Shown here piece after piece: positions 1 to 7,870 of a stretch of DNA of 64,000 nt. Below the pieces are notes generated by a model, which did not search any database, was not told the origin of the DNA, and worked only from the letters and a program-made list of their open reading frames with translations. The first letter of the stretch is position 1, and the number at the start of each line of letters is the position of its first letter. The stretch is from Sphingomonas lenta (GTDB lineage: Bacteria > Pseudomonadota > Alphaproteobacteria > Sphingomonadales > Sphingomonadaceae): positions 432,501-496,500 of the forward strand of contig NZ_NSLI01000004.1 of the NCBI RefSeq assembly GCF_002288825.1. Direction: 5' to 3'. Made by a program: the position numbers and the translations under genes.

Positions 1-1231
1 CCTCGGGCGACCGCTCGGCCAAGAGCTTGGCGGCGAGGTCGCGGTCTTCCTCGTCCACCTCTTGCGGCTGGAGCAGCCTCGCCAGCAGCCGCTCGCGGTC
101 GGCGGCGCGGATCAGCTCGGGCGAGGGAGGCTGGATCCACTCGGCCTGGATGCGCGCGCCCCGCAGCATGCCGTCGACGCGGCGGCGGCGCGGATAGGGG
201 ACGATGATCACCGCCGTGCCCTTCGATCCCGCGCGGCCCGTGCGGCCGGAGCGGTGCTGGAGCACCTCGGCGTCGCGCGGCACCTCGACGTGGACCACGA
301 GGCTGAGGCCCGGCAGGTCGATGCCGCGCGCCGCCACGTCGGTCGCGACGCACACGCGCGCGCGGCCGTCGCGAAGTGCGGCGAGCGCGTTGTTTCGCTC
401 CGACTGGCTGTGCTCGCCCGACAGCGCCACCGCCGCGAAGCCGCGCTCGACGAGGCTGGCGTGCAGGTGGCGGACGTTGTCGCGCGTGGCGCAGAACAGG
501 ATCGCCGTCTCCGCCTCGTGCAGGCGCAGCAGGTTGACGACGACGTTCTCGATGTCGGCGGGCGCGACTGCCACCGCCTGATAGGCGATGTCGGCGTGGC
601 CGGCGGTGTCGGACACGGTCGCGATGCGGTGCGCGTCGCGCTGATAGGTGCGGGCGAGCGCCACGATCGGCTTGGGCAGCGTGGCGGAGAAGAGCAGGGT
701 GCGCCGCGTCTCGGGCGTCGCGTCGAGGATTTCCTCCAGGTCTTCGCGGAAGCCCATGTCGAGCATCTCGTCGGCCTCGTCGAGGACGACGGCGCGCAGG
801 GCGGAGAGGTCGAGGCTGCCGCGCTCCAGATGGTCGCGCAGGCGGCCGGGGGTGCCGACGACGATGTGTGCACCGTAGGAGAGGTTCCGCCGCTCGCGCG
901 CGGCGTCCATGCCGCCCACGCAGGTGACGACGCGGCCGCGCTCGTAAAGCCAGCCCAGCTCCTTGGCGACCTGCAGCGCCAGCTCGCGCGTCGGCGCGAT
1001 GGCGAGCGCGAGCGGCGCGGTGGGCTGGGGCAGCGCGCCGTCGGCGAGCAGCTCGTCGGCGATGGCGAGGCCGAAGGCGACGGTCTTGCCCGACCCCGTC
1101 TGCGCGGAGACGAGCAGGTCGCGCCCGCGCGCCTCCTCGGCGAGCACGGCGGCCTGAACGGGGGTGGGATCGGCGTAACCGCGCGCGGACAGCGCCGCGG
1201 CGAGCGGTTCGGGTAGGGTCGGAAATGTCAT
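1..1231 (-). CDS. DEAD-box ATP-dependent RNA helicase (partial, 3' end outside window)
   Basis: The reverse strand reads open from an ATG at 1231 to the window edge, giving 410 residues of a DEAD-box RNA helicase, an ATP-driven enzyme that remodels RNA duplexes in ribosome assembly or RNA decay. All core motifs appear in order: a Q motif (GYADPTPVQ), Walker A (AQTGSGKT), PTRELALQ, TPGR, the DEAD box itself, SAT, then in the second RecA domain VATDVAARGID and HRSGRTGRAG. Sequence after the second RecA domain (PRRRRVDGMLRGARI onward) begins a C-terminal extension, as in long alphaproteobacterial helicases that carry a DbpA-type RNA-binding domain; that domain would lie beyond the window. It is divergent from gmk, about 100 bases away. 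The specific RNA target cannot be read. Confidence 0.95.
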   Translation of the reverse strand, partial: MTFPTLPEPLAAALSARGYADPTPVQAAVLAEEARGRDLLVSAQTGSGKTVAFGLAIADELLADGALPQPTAPLALAIAPTRELALQVAKELGWLYERGRVVTCVGGMDAARERRNLSYGAHIVVGTPGRLRDHLERGSLDLSALRAVVLDEADEMLDMGFREDLEEILDATPETRRTLLFSATLPKPIVALARTYQRDAHRIATVSDTAGHADIAYQAVAVAPADIENVVVNLLRLHEAETAILFCATRDNVRHLHASLVERGFAAVALSGEHSQSERNNALAALRDGRARVCVATDVAARGIDLPGLSLVVHVEVPRDAEVLQHRSGRTGRAGSKGTAVIIVPYPRRRRVDGMLRGARIQAEWIQPPSPELIRAADRERLLARLLQPQEVDEEDRDLAAKLLAERSPE

Positions 1232-1330
1232 GAGCGCTGCCACATGGCGTCTGACGGGCTCCGGGGCAAGGAGGTTGCGACCGATCGTGAACCGCTTGAC
1301 GCAGGTTACGACTCCGGCCCAAGGGCGCGC

Positions 1331-1984
1331 ATGGTCCGCACCCTCACCGACCCGCACGGCATGAAGCGCCGGGGCGTCCTGTTCGTGCTCTCCTCGCCGA
1401 GCGGCGCCGGCAAGTCGACGATCGCGCGTAAGCTGCTCGCCGCCGAGCCCGAGCTGGGCCTGTCCGTGTCCGCGACCACGCGGCCGATGCGCCCGGGTGA
1501 GGAGAACGGGCGCGACTACCACTTCGTCGACCTGGACGAGTTCCGCCGCATGGTCGCCGACCACGAGTTCCTGGAATGGGCGCACGTGTTCGGCCACCGC
1601 TACGGCACGCCGCGCGCGCCCGTGGACGCGATGCTCAAGTCCGGCCGCGACGTGCTGTTCGACATCGACTGGCAGGGCGCGCAGCAGCTCCACCAGATCG
1701 CGGGCGGCGACGTGGTGCGCGTGTTCATCCTGCCGCCATCGATGGAGGAGCTGCACGAACGGCTCCAGCGTCGCGCCACCGACAGCCAGGAAGTGATCAG
1801 CGGCCGCATGAGCCGCGCCGCGACCGAGGTCAGCCACTGGGACGGGTACGACTACGTCCTCGTCAACGACGACGTGGAGCGCTGCTTCGAGAACGTCCGC
1901 ACCATCCTCCACGCCGAGCGGCTGAAGCGCTCGCGGCAGACGGGGCTGATCGGGTTTATCAGAAAACTAACTACGAAGTCCTGA
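1331..1984 (+). CDS. gmk: Guanylate kinase
   Basis: Guanylate kinase phosphorylates GMP to GDP with ATP in the cytoplasm, supplying GTP and ppGpp pools. The protein has the P-loop SSPSGAGKST near its N-terminus, the GMP-binding segment SVSATTRPMRPGEENG, and the conserved FDIDWQGA. The ATG at 1331 gives 217 residues and has AAGGG six bases upstream; an in-frame ATG at 1361 would give 207 residues but has no ribosome site, and longer readings back to 1244 add sequence unlike the family. Its 3' end overlaps the convergent ATP12-type gene by 14 bases. Length and motifs are normal for the family. Confidence 0.96.
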   Translation: MVRTLTDPHGMKRRGVLFVLSSPSGAGKSTIARKLLAAEPELGLSVSATTRPMRPGEENGRDYHFVDLDEFRRMVADHEFLEWAHVFGHRYGTPRAPVDAMLKSGRDVLFDIDWQGAQQLHQIAGGDVVRVFILPPSMEELHERLQRRATDSQEVISGRMSRAATEVSHWDGYDYVLVNDDVERCFENVRTILHAERLKRSRQTGLIGFIRKLTTKS

Positions 1985-2669
1985 CCGCGCCCGCAGCGGT
2001 CAGGAAGCGCACCGCCGCATCGAACTCGCGCCGCCGACCTTCGCGCGATTGGGTCGCGAGCGCGTCCTCGCCCCACTTCTCCTCCTGCCAGTCCTCGTCC
2101 AAGCTGGCCGCCGCCCAGACCGCATCCGGCGCGAGCGCGCCCTCGACGAGCGCGAGCGGCAGGATCAGCGAGCCGGTGATCGTCACCACGGGCGACAGGC
2201 CCGCCAGCGCCCAGGCATCGAGCGCGCCCACCGCGTCGGCGAGCCGTTGCACGGTCGCGGGCGGCTGGGCGCGGTGCATGACGCCCGTCGCGAGCTCGAA
2301 ATGCACGTCGTACCGGCCCCGCGCCCAGTCGAGCACCGGATCCCACGCCGCGGCCTGGCGCTGAATCAACTCGGCGGGCCCGTCCGCGCGATAGTAGAGC
2401 AGGTCGCCCTCGCCGTAGCGCGACAGCGCCGCCGCGAACGCCGAGCGCTCCGGCTCGACGCGATCGATCGCGGCGTTGGCGAGGCCGGTCAGCGGCATCA
2501 GGCGCGGATCGACCTCGTCGCCCACGTCGCGCCACTCGCCCGCGACCGCCTCCGCCAGCGCCTCCGTCGGCAGCGCGAGCGGCGCGCGGCCGGGCGTGCG
2601 CACGGGCCGGCCGTCGAGCACGACGACTAGGGTAGGGCCGATCCCGACCTCTTTCCAGAAACGCTTCAC
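1971..2669 (-). CDS. ATP12-family F1-ATPase assembly chaperone
   Basis: This 232-residue protein matches the ATP12 family, chaperones for assembly of the F1 part of ATP synthase, found in mitochondria and Alphaproteobacteria. Recognisable family segments are the N-terminal KRFWKEVGIG, DGRPVRTPGR, LALPTEALAEAVAGEW, LMPLTGLANAAID and DEDWQEEKWGED near the C-terminus. The start is taken as the GTG at 2669, which forms a GTGA junction with the stop of the preceding small membrane gene, so the two are probably translationally coupled. It is the last gene of a leftward run that begins with the RluA-type synthase. It overlaps the convergent gmk by 14 bases. Confidence 0.93.
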   Translation of the reverse strand: MKRFWKEVGIGPTLVVVLDGRPVRTPGRAPLALPTEALAEAVAGEWRDVGDEVDPRLMPLTGLANAAIDRVEPERSAFAAALSRYGEGDLLYYRADGPAELIQRQAAAWDPVLDWARGRYDVHFELATGVMHRAQPPATVQRLADAVGALDAWALAGLSPVVTITGSLILPLALVEGALAPDAVWAAASLDEDWQEEKWGEDALATQSREGRRREFDAAVRFLTAAGAVRTS

Positions 2670-2884
2670 TCGGGCGGCGTCCGCCAGCGGCGCGCCATGG
2701 ATTTCGGCACGACGGCGATCATCAGCAGCGCCGAGAGGACGATCCCCGCCCCGATCACGCGCGGCAGCACGTCGACGCTGCGGCCGATGATGTAGAGGCC
2801 GAACACCGCGCCCGCGACGCCGGCAATCTCGACGGCCATCATCGTATAGTAGCGCTGCCGCGCCAGCGTGTCGGGATCGGTCAT
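2666..2884 (-). CDS. Small two-helix membrane protein
   Basis: A 72-residue protein with two predicted transmembrane helices, roughly residues 16-36 (VEIAGVAGAVFGLYIIG) and 43-60 (VIGAGIVLSALLMIAVVP), and a short basic tail. It has no recognised enzyme motif. It is joined to its neighbours on both sides by four-base overlaps (ATGA with the HAD phosphatase, GTGA with the ATP12-type gene), which strongly supports that it is a real, co-translated gene. Small proteins of this kind commonly precede the ATP12 gene in sphingomonads, as I recall; its role is unknown. Confidence 0.85.
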   Translation of the reverse strand: MTDPDTLARQRYYTMMAVEIAGVAGAVFGLYIIGRSVDVLPRVIGAGIVLSALLMIAVVPKSMARRWRTPPE

Positions 2885-3564
2885 GACGCCTCCGATAGCC
2901 GCGGCCCCAACAGCTGGGGTAGCGTACGCGCGTCCGTCGCGACGACGTCCGCGCCCGCGTCGATGAGCTCGCTCGGCCGGTGGTAGCCCCAGGCCACGCC
3001 CACCGCACGCGCCCCTGCGGCCTTGCCCATCGCCATGTCGAAGCTGGTATCGCCGATCATCGCGGTGGCTTCCGGCTCGGCCCCCGCCTCCGCCATCGCG
3101 GCGAGCGCCATGGACGGATCGGGCTTGGACGGGTGGCGGTCGGCGGTCTGGAGTGTCACGAAGCGGTCGGCGATGCCGTGGTGCGCGAGGATGTGCGCGA
3201 GCCCGCGGTCCGACTTCCCCGTCGCGACGCCCAGCGTCCAGCCGAGATCGAGCAACTGGTCCAGCGTCTCCGCCACGCCGTCGAACAGCGGCTCGGGGTC
3301 GAGCCGGTTCTCGGTCCGGAGCGTGAAGAAGGCCTGTTTGTAATCCGCCGCCAGCGCGCGGTGGAACACGTCGTTCTCGTGCGGCGTCAGCGCGCGCACC
3401 GCCTCGACGAGGCTCAATCCCACGATCCGCCGGATCGCGGCGCGCGGCGGCGGCTCGTGGCGGTGGAGCGAGAAGGCGTGCTCCATCGCGCGGCAGATGT
3501 TCGCCTGGCTATCGACCAACGTCCCGTCGCAGTCGAAGATGGCGAGGCGGACGGGCGGGGGCAT
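2881..3564 (-). CDS. HAD-superfamily phosphatase (phosphoglycolate phosphatase-like)
   Basis: This 227-residue hydrolase belongs to the haloacid dehalogenase superfamily, subfamily IA. Motif I is FDCDGTLVD with the nucleophile Asp11 and general acid Asp13; motif II is the threonine in GVATGKSDRG; motif III is the lysine in HPSKPDPSM; motif IV is MIGDTSFDM. A helical cap domain lies between motifs I and II, as in Gph and related sugar-phosphate phosphatases. The substrate cannot be decided from sequence; phosphoglycolate or another small phosphate ester is plausible. It lies 49 bases after the pseudouridine synthase and overlaps the next gene by four bases. Confidence 0.93.
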   Translation of the reverse strand: MPPPVRLAIFDCDGTLVDSQANICRAMEHAFSLHRHEPPPRAAIRRIVGLSLVEAVRALTPHENDVFHRALAADYKQAFFTLRTENRLDPEPLFDGVAETLDQLLDLGWTLGVATGKSDRGLAHILAHHGIADRFVTLQTADRHPSKPDPSMALAAMAEAGAEPEATAMIGDTSFDMAMGKAAGARAVGVAWGYHRPSELIDAGADVVATDARTLPQLLGPRLSEAS

Positions 3565-3613
3565 TCGGCGTGCATAGGGCCGGCTTGAGATCAGGGAAAG
3601 GCGGTTCGCAGCC

Positions 3614-4708
3614 TTAAGAACCCCGCCCGCGCCGCTCGCCCCGGCGTGCCTTGCGGACCGTCTTGGCGTGAGCCTTCGCCCGTTGCTTCAGGACCGACTT
3701 GGGCGGCGGGCCCTTGACCTCGTCGTCGGGGAGGAAGTTGCCTGCGACCTCCTCGAAGCCGAGCGAGACGAGGCTCTCGCGAAAGTGCACCGGCAGCTCC
3801 GCCGTCACGTCGAGCGCGCCGCCGTCGGGGTGGTCGACGCGGATGCGGCGGGCGTGGAGGTGCATCTTGCGGCTGATGCCGCCCGTCAGGAACGCCGCGG
3901 GGCCGCCATATTTGCCGTCGCCGACGATGGGGTGGCCGATCGCGGCCATGTGGACGCGCAGCTGGTGCGTGCGGCCGGTGAAGGGCTGGAGCTCGACCCA
4001 GCAGCAGCGGTTGCCCGCGCGCTCGACGACGCGGTAGCGCGAGCGGGCGGGCTGCCCCTCGGCTTCGTCGACGTGCATCTTCTCACCGCCAGTGCCGGGC
4101 TGCTTGGCGATGGGCAGCTCGACCGTGCCGTCGTCGATCGAGGGGACGCCGACGACGAGCGCCCAATAGGTCTTGCGCGCGGTGCGGCTGGAAAATGCCT
4201 TGGCGAAGAACGCCGCCGCGCGCGCGGTACGCGCCACGAGCAGCGCGCCGCTGGTGTCCTTATCGAGACGGTGGACGAGCTTGGGGCGGCTCTCGCCCTC
4301 GCGGAACGCCTCGAGCAGGCCGTCGACATGCGCGGTCGTTTTGGTGCCGCCTTGCGTCGCGAGCCCCGGCGGCTTGTTGAGCACGAGCGCGGCCGCGTCC
4401 TGGTGGATCACCATCTCGCGCGCGAAGGCCATCTCGTCGGCGCTGAGCGGCAGACGCTCGCGCTTGGCGGGGCCGTCGGCGCGGACCGGCTCGGCGGGCG
4501 GCACGCGCAGGGTCTGGCCGGCCGCGATGCGGTCGCCCGGCCCCACACGCGCGCCGTCGAGGCGGAGCTGGCCGGTGCGCGCCCATTTGGCGACGATCGT
4601 GAAGCTCGTGTCGGGCAGGTGCCGCTTGAACCAGCGGTCGACGCGGATGCCGTCGTCGTCGGGCGCGACGGTGAACTGGCGGACGTCGGTGGGGGAAGGG
4701 GAGGGCAT
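3614..4708 (-). CDS. RluA-family 23S rRNA pseudouridine synthase (RluC-like)
   Basis: The 364-residue protein has an N-terminal S4 RNA-binding domain (about residues 18-75, VDRWFKRHLPDTSF... RLDGARVGPGDRI) followed by the RluA catalytic domain. The catalytic motif VHRLDKDTSGALLVA carries the active-site aspartate in HRLDKDTSG. Further family segments are LNKPPGLATQGG, GRTHQLRVHMA and GHPIVGDGKYGG. Such enzymes isomerise specific uridines of 23S rRNA; RluC and RluD share this architecture and the exact sites cannot be told apart here. The C-terminus is a basic, low-complexity tail rich in Lys and Arg. It heads the leftward run ending in the ATP12-type gene. Confidence 0.93.
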   Translation of the reverse strand: MPSPSPTDVRQFTVAPDDDGIRVDRWFKRHLPDTSFTIVAKWARTGQLRLDGARVGPGDRIAAGQTLRVPPAEPVRADGPAKRERLPLSADEMAFAREMVIHQDAAALVLNKPPGLATQGGTKTTAHVDGLLEAFREGESRPKLVHRLDKDTSGALLVARTARAAAFFAKAFSSRTARKTYWALVVGVPSIDDGTVELPIAKQPGTGGEKMHVDEAEGQPARSRYRVVERAGNRCCWVELQPFTGRTHQLRVHMAAIGHPIVGDGKYGGPAAFLTGGISRKMHLHARRIRVDHPDGGALDVTAELPVHFRESLVSLGFEEVAGNFLPDDEVKGPPPKSVLKQRAKAHAKTVRKARRGERRGRGS

Positions 4709-4726
4709 CGCCCCGCCCTAGCGGGC

Positions 4727-5452
4727 TCAGCCGCCGTTGGCGACCAAGTCCACGTCCGTCCCGCCGTCGCCGCGCGGGCGGAGATAGGCGAGATAGGCCG
4801 CCTGGCCCCGCACGCCGCCGACGACGTGCGTGCCGTCCTCGGCGCGATGCTCGGCGGAATAGCCCGCCTTGCGGCCGCGCGTGTAGTACCAGTCGGCGAG
4901 CTGCTTCAGCGGGGCCGAGCTGCGGAAGGTGACGACGCGAAGCGAGCAGCCGGCCTCGTCGGTGCCGGCGGCCTCGACCACACGCGCGTTGGGGTAGAGC
5001 GCGGCCGCGGCGGGCAGGCGGTTGGCCCAGCCGGCCGAGTAGCGGATGCGGTTCGCGCACGCCGCCATGCCGTTCCCTTCCGCGAGCGCGCCCAAAGTCA
5101 GCGCGTCGTCGCGGCGGCGGCACTCGGGGCAGTCAGTTTTCGCGTCGGGGGCGGACGCCAGCCCGGCGGGTGCGGGCGCGTCGGACCTGGCGGCGATGTC
5201 GACGGGTGCTGTCGCGCCGCCGTCCGGCCGGTTGGGCGGGCGGATCGCGTTGGCGTTGGACCCTTGCGTCAGGCGCGGATCGACCATGATCTGGTCCTGC
5301 AGCGCCGCCGCGACCGCCGGGTCGCGCGCCGGATCGGCGGCGTTGACGCCGGCCAGCTCGTTGTCGAGCCGGGCGAGCTCGTCGGAGTTGTCCGTTCCCT
5401 GGTTGCAAGCGGCGAGCGCGAGAAGGACGGCGAGGACGACGGACTGGCGCAT
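4727..5452 (-). CDS. Putative secreted lipoprotein of unknown function
   Basis: A 241-residue protein with a lipoprotein signal: MRQSVVLAVLLALAAC, lipobox LAAC with the modified cysteine at residue 16. After a Pro/Ala-rich linker there is a segment with CPEC (about residues 108-111) and a C-terminal domain from about residue 130. The motif PLKQLADWYYTRGRKAGYSAEH in that domain resembles small domains in which a peptide is matched to a structural fold rather than an enzyme; I do not recognise the family. AAGGA stands six bases before the ATG. It lies 18 bases upstream of the pseudouridine synthase and could be co-transcribed with it, though no functional link is evident. Confidence 0.8.
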   Translation of the reverse strand: MRQSVVLAVLLALAACNQGTDNSDELARLDNELAGVNAADPARDPAVAAALQDQIMVDPRLTQGSNANAIRPPNRPDGGATAPVDIAARSDAPAPAGLASAPDAKTDCPECRRRDDALTLGALAEGNGMAACANRIRYSAGWANRLPAAAALYPNARVVEAAGTDEAGCSLRVVTFRSSAPLKQLADWYYTRGRKAGYSAEHRAEDGTHVVGGVRGQAAYLAYLRPRGDGGTDVDLVANGG

Positions 5453-5536
5453 GGGCGATCCTTAACACGCGGGTAACTCTGACCCTGGACGGCCAGGTGT
5501 TAAGAAACCGTCTCCGAACATGGTGAACGTCGCACG

Positions 5537-5570
5537 AAAAAGGGCCCGGCGGGTGGTTCCCGCCGAGCCC
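5537..5570 (-). terminator. Rho-independent terminator after glycine-zipper gene
   Basis: On the reverse strand a GC-rich hairpin (arms at 5542-5553 and 5559-5570, 12 positions with one imperfect pair, short loop) is followed directly by TTTTT. It lies 24 bases after the stop codon of the leftward gene ending at 5595 and so terminates that transcript. Confidence 0.85.
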
Positions 5571-5594
5571 CGGATCGCCGCCGACAGATACGCA

Positions 5595-6122
5595 TCAGCG
5601 GCAACGCACCTCGCGCCGTTCGATCGCGCGGCCGAGCAGCGCGCCGCCGCCGCCGCCGAGCAGCGTGCCGAGCAGGTTCGACCCGCCCGGCGCGATCAGG
5701 TTGCCGAGCACGCCGCCGGCCACGCCGCCGATGATCAGGCCCGTCGTGCCGTCGTTGCGGCGGCAGTAATAGCGGCCGTCCTGCCCGCGATAGACGCGGT
5801 CGTTCCGCGACAGGTAGCGCGGCTGGTAGTAGCGGCCGTCGCGGTAGTAGCGATCGGCATAGTAACGATTCTGGCCGGGCTCGTAGCGGTTGTAGTCGTA
5901 GCGGTTGTACTGGCGATAGTCGCGGCGCGCCTCGCGGACGTTCCGGCGATATTCGCGCCGGGCCTCGCGCGCCTCGCGGCGGTCGTCGGCGTCGCGCAGG
6001 TCCTCGCGATACTCCTGACGGGCGTCGCGCAGGTCGTCGCGATACTCCTGACGGGTCTGGGCCGCGGCGGGGATCGCCGTCAGCGTCGTTGCGGCGAGCG
6101 CGGCGGAAAGCATGATACGCAT
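5595..6122 (-). CDS. Glycine-zipper 2TM-domain secreted protein, Arg/Tyr-rich
   Basis: A 175-residue exported protein: signal peptide MRIMLSAALAATTLTAIPAAAQ, then an unusual charged stretch made of repeated RQEYRDDLRDA-type units, then a Tyr/Arg-rich segment, and a C-terminal glycine-zipper 2TM domain (GLIIGGVAGGVLGNLI ... GTLLGGGGGALLGRAIE) ending in CR. Glycine-zipper proteins of this type sit in or near the outer membrane and are often stress-induced, but their exact role is unknown. The ATG at 6122 is chosen because AAGGAG lies seven bases upstream; a GTG two codons earlier would leave almost no spacing. It is a paralogue of the gene at 6720-7025, on the other side of OsmC. Confidence 0.9.
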   Translation of the reverse strand: MRIMLSAALAATTLTAIPAAAQTRQEYRDDLRDARQEYREDLRDADDRREAREARREYRRNVREARRDYRQYNRYDYNRYEPGQNRYYADRYYRDGRYYQPRYLSRNDRVYRGQDGRYYCRRNDGTTGLIIGGVAGGVLGNLIAPGGSNLLGTLLGGGGGALLGRAIERREVRCR

Positions 6123-6221
6123 GTGCACACTCCTTCGGAAAGGGATGCTGACATAACCGCCATCCGCCGGCCCAAGTTGCGTGAACGGTAAACTACGTTT
6201 CGTTCACATGGCCGAAAGCGC

Positions 6222-6647
6222 TCAGGCGAGCGTCGCGTCCAGCGTGATCTCCGCGTCGATGACCTTGGACAGCGGGCAGTTCTCCTTGGCCTTCCGCGCG
6301 AGCTCGTCGAATTGGGCCCGCTCGATCCCGCCAACCTGCGCCCGGAGCGTCAGCGCGGACTTGGTGATGGTGAAGCCCTCGCCGTCCTTCTCCAGCGAAA
6401 CCTTGCATTCCGTGTCGAGCGTGCCGTCGCTGAAGCCCGCGCCCGCGAGCTGGAACGCGAGCGCCATGGTGAAGCAGCTGGCGTGCGCGGCGGCGAGCAG
6501 CTCCTCCGGGTTGGTGCCGGGCCCGTCTTCGAAGCGCGTGCCGAAGCCGTAGCGGCTGTCGGCGAGCACGCCCGACTGCGTCGAGACATAGCCCTGGCCC
6601 TCCTTGCCCATCCCCTGATAGCGCGCGGTCGCGGAACGTGTCGGCAT
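6222..6647 (-). CDS. OsmC-family peroxiredoxin
   Basis: A 141-residue OsmC/Ohr-superfamily protein, thiol peroxidases that reduce organic hydroperoxides. The two redox cysteines are in place: Cys58 in HASCFTMA and Cys124 in NCPLSK. An extra Cys81 is present. The N-terminal region (YGFGTRFEDGPGTNPEELLAAA) is typical of the OsmC branch rather than Ohr. GGAG lies eight bases before the ATG. It sits between two glycine-zipper genes read in the same direction, and all three look like envelope or oxidative/osmotic stress functions, although separate hairpins suggest separate transcripts. Confidence 0.95.
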   Translation of the reverse strand: MPTRSATARYQGMGKEGQGYVSTQSGVLADSRYGFGTRFEDGPGTNPEELLAAAHASCFTMALAFQLAGAGFSDGTLDTECKVSLEKDGEGFTITKSALTLRAQVGGIERAQFDELARKAKENCPLSKVIDAEITLDATLA

Positions 6648-6668
6648 GTTCGTTCTCCCAAGAAGAAA

Positions 6669-6697
6669 GGGGCGCCGCGATCGGATCGCGACGCCCC
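6669..6697 (-). terminator. Probable terminator between glycine-zipper gene and OsmC
   Basis: A hairpin with outer arms GGGGCG/CGCCCC (6669-6674 and 6692-6697) and inner arms CGCGATC/GATCGCG is followed on the reverse strand by TTTCTTCTT. It lies just after the stop of the leftward gene at 6720 and just before OsmC. The interrupted T-run makes it weaker than the one at 5537. Confidence 0.7.
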
Positions 6698-6719
6698 TCG
6701 GGTCGGTCGACCGCTGGCC

Positions 6720-7025
6720 TTAACGGCAGCGGCGGCCGCTGGTTTCCCGCTCGATCGCGCGGCCGGCGAGCGCGCCCGCCGCGGCGCCGCCCAGCGTGCC
6801 GAGCGTGCGGTCGCCGCGCGTGTCGATGGTGCGGCCAAGCAGCGCGCCCGCCACGCCGCCGACGACGAGGCCGGTGGTGCCGTCGGGCTTGCGGCAGCGC
6901 AGGCGGCCGCGGTCGTCGCGCCACTCGCGGTACTTGTACCGGCGCTGCGCGTCGGCGGGGTCGGCGACGGTGAGGGCGGGGACGACCATCGCGGTCGCGC
7001 CCAGGGCGAGCATCAATTTACGCAT
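6720..7025 (-). CDS. Glycine-zipper 2TM-domain secreted protein
   Basis: A 101-residue exported protein: signal peptide MRKLMLALGATAMVVPALTVADPADAQ, a short basic linker, and a glycine-zipper 2TM domain (PDGTTGLVVGGVAGALLG ... GTLGGAAAGALAGRAIE) with a C-terminal RRCR. The domain aligns over its whole length with that of the 5595-6122 protein, including DGTTGL(I/V)(I/V)GGVAG and the cysteine pair that brackets it, so the two are paralogues; this one lacks the long charged spacer. The ATG at 7025 has AAGGAG seven bases upstream, which excludes longer readings. Function unknown. Confidence 0.88.
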   Translation of the reverse strand: MRKLMLALGATAMVVPALTVADPADAQRRYKYREWRDDRGRLRCRKPDGTTGLVVGGVAGALLGRTIDTRGDRTLGTLGGAAAGALAGRAIERETSGRRCR

Positions 7026-7120
7026 GGAACACTCCTTTACACGGTATTGGAGAACGGAATGGGTGCGTAACGTCCGCCTCGCAAACCCGGTTGCATGAAC
7101 AGAAAACAACGGCGCGGGCG

Positions 7121-7236
7121 AGGCGCGGCCCCGCCCGCGCCGGTGCGCGCCGCAGGCGCGCAGTCAAGCCCGGCCGGCGAGTGGCCGGCCGAGCCGGTCA
7201 ACTCGTCCGACGTCACGCGGCGGCTCCGCCGTCGCG
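7121..7236. repeat. Rpt1 copy 1 (two-hairpin extragenic element)
   Basis: The element has a GCCGGC-GAGTG-GCCGGC hairpin, the conserved CGTCCGACGTC core (about 7205-7214) and a second hairpin CGGCGG-CTC-CGCCG. It aligns with 7641-7759 over nearly its full length, and its core recurs at 14691-14799 and 59379-59447. Confidence 0.75.
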
Positions 7237-7246
7237 CTCTCATCCC

Positions 7247-7323
7247 CGCAATCCACGTTATCCACAATCGTAACGCTAACGAATCCATTTGGACCGACTC
7301 GGACGCTGGTGGGACTATCCACC
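7247..7323. other. DnaA-box-like cluster
   Basis: A perfect TTATCCACA lies at 7258-7266. AATCCACG stands just before it (one base apart) and CTATCCACC lies about 50 bases after it. Three near-consensus DnaA boxes within 77 bases of a locally less GC-rich stretch may be chance or a DnaA-binding site; no AT-rich unwinding region or origin-flanking genes are seen. Confidence 0.3.
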
Positions 7324-7640
7324 TGTCGGAAGCAGACGAGCGGCGGAGACGCGGTGAGGCGAGCGACCGGCGGACCGGGATCGGGCGGCGTTCTTTCAGG
7401 CGCGGCGCGCTCCGGGTCCGGATCGAAACGGCCACGCGGTCGCCCGCCCCCACGCAGGCGCCGTACGGCCGCGAAGGTCCAGACAGGCGGAAAGGCCAGG
7501 GTCCCCCATGATCCGCCGGCCTGATCGCCTGCCGCTCGAGCGGCGCGACCTGCGGCATGCCCCCCATGGCGGCCGCGCGGCGTCGAATGGGCGGCGACCG
7601 GGGGTCGGCGGCGACGTCGGCCCCCATTTGCGTGGCGCGC

Positions 7641-7759
7641 AGGCGCGGCCACGCCCGCGCCGTTGCGCAGGCGAAGCCGCGCAGCGCGCTACGCGGCCGG
7701 CGGGTGGCCGGCCGAGCCGGCCATCTCGTCCGACGTCACGCGGCGGCTTCGCCGTCGCG
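7641..7759. repeat. Rpt1 copy 2
   Basis: This is a direct repeat of the copy at 7121-7236: AGGCGCGGCCnCGCCCGCGCC at the left, GCCGGC-GGGTG-GCCGGC, GCCGAGCCGG, the TCCGACGTC core, then CGGCGG-CTT-CGCCG. The two copies are in the same orientation about 400 bases apart. Confidence 0.75.
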
Positions 7760-7870
7760 GTCCGGACACCGACTTGCCACCGCTCCAAACATTACGGAGC
7801 TCGCGGGGCTCGGGCTCGTCGCTTCGATCCGTAGTTTCCCGGATCGGCCCGCACGGCTAGGTCCACTGTC

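Larger units (their letters stand above)
7026..7870 (+). other. Non-coding stretch between glycine-zipper gene and TRIC gene
   Basis: No convincing gene is seen in these 845 bases. Open frames exist on both strands but have Arg/Ala/Gly-rich translations with no family signal and run across the repeats. The stretch contains two copies of repeat Rpt1 (7121-7236 and 7641-7759) and a cluster of DnaA-box-like sequences near 7247-7323. The roughly 400 bases between the two repeats show nothing recognisable. Confidence 0.6.

Noticed and set aside
3668..5476. 602-residue open frame across the pseudouridine synthase and lipoprotein genes
   Set aside because: It is antisense to two well-supported genes and spans their junction.
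7164..7652. Several open frames in the 7.1-7.8 kb gap
   Set aside because: They overlap the Rpt1 copies, differ between copies and lack ribosome sites or family signals.
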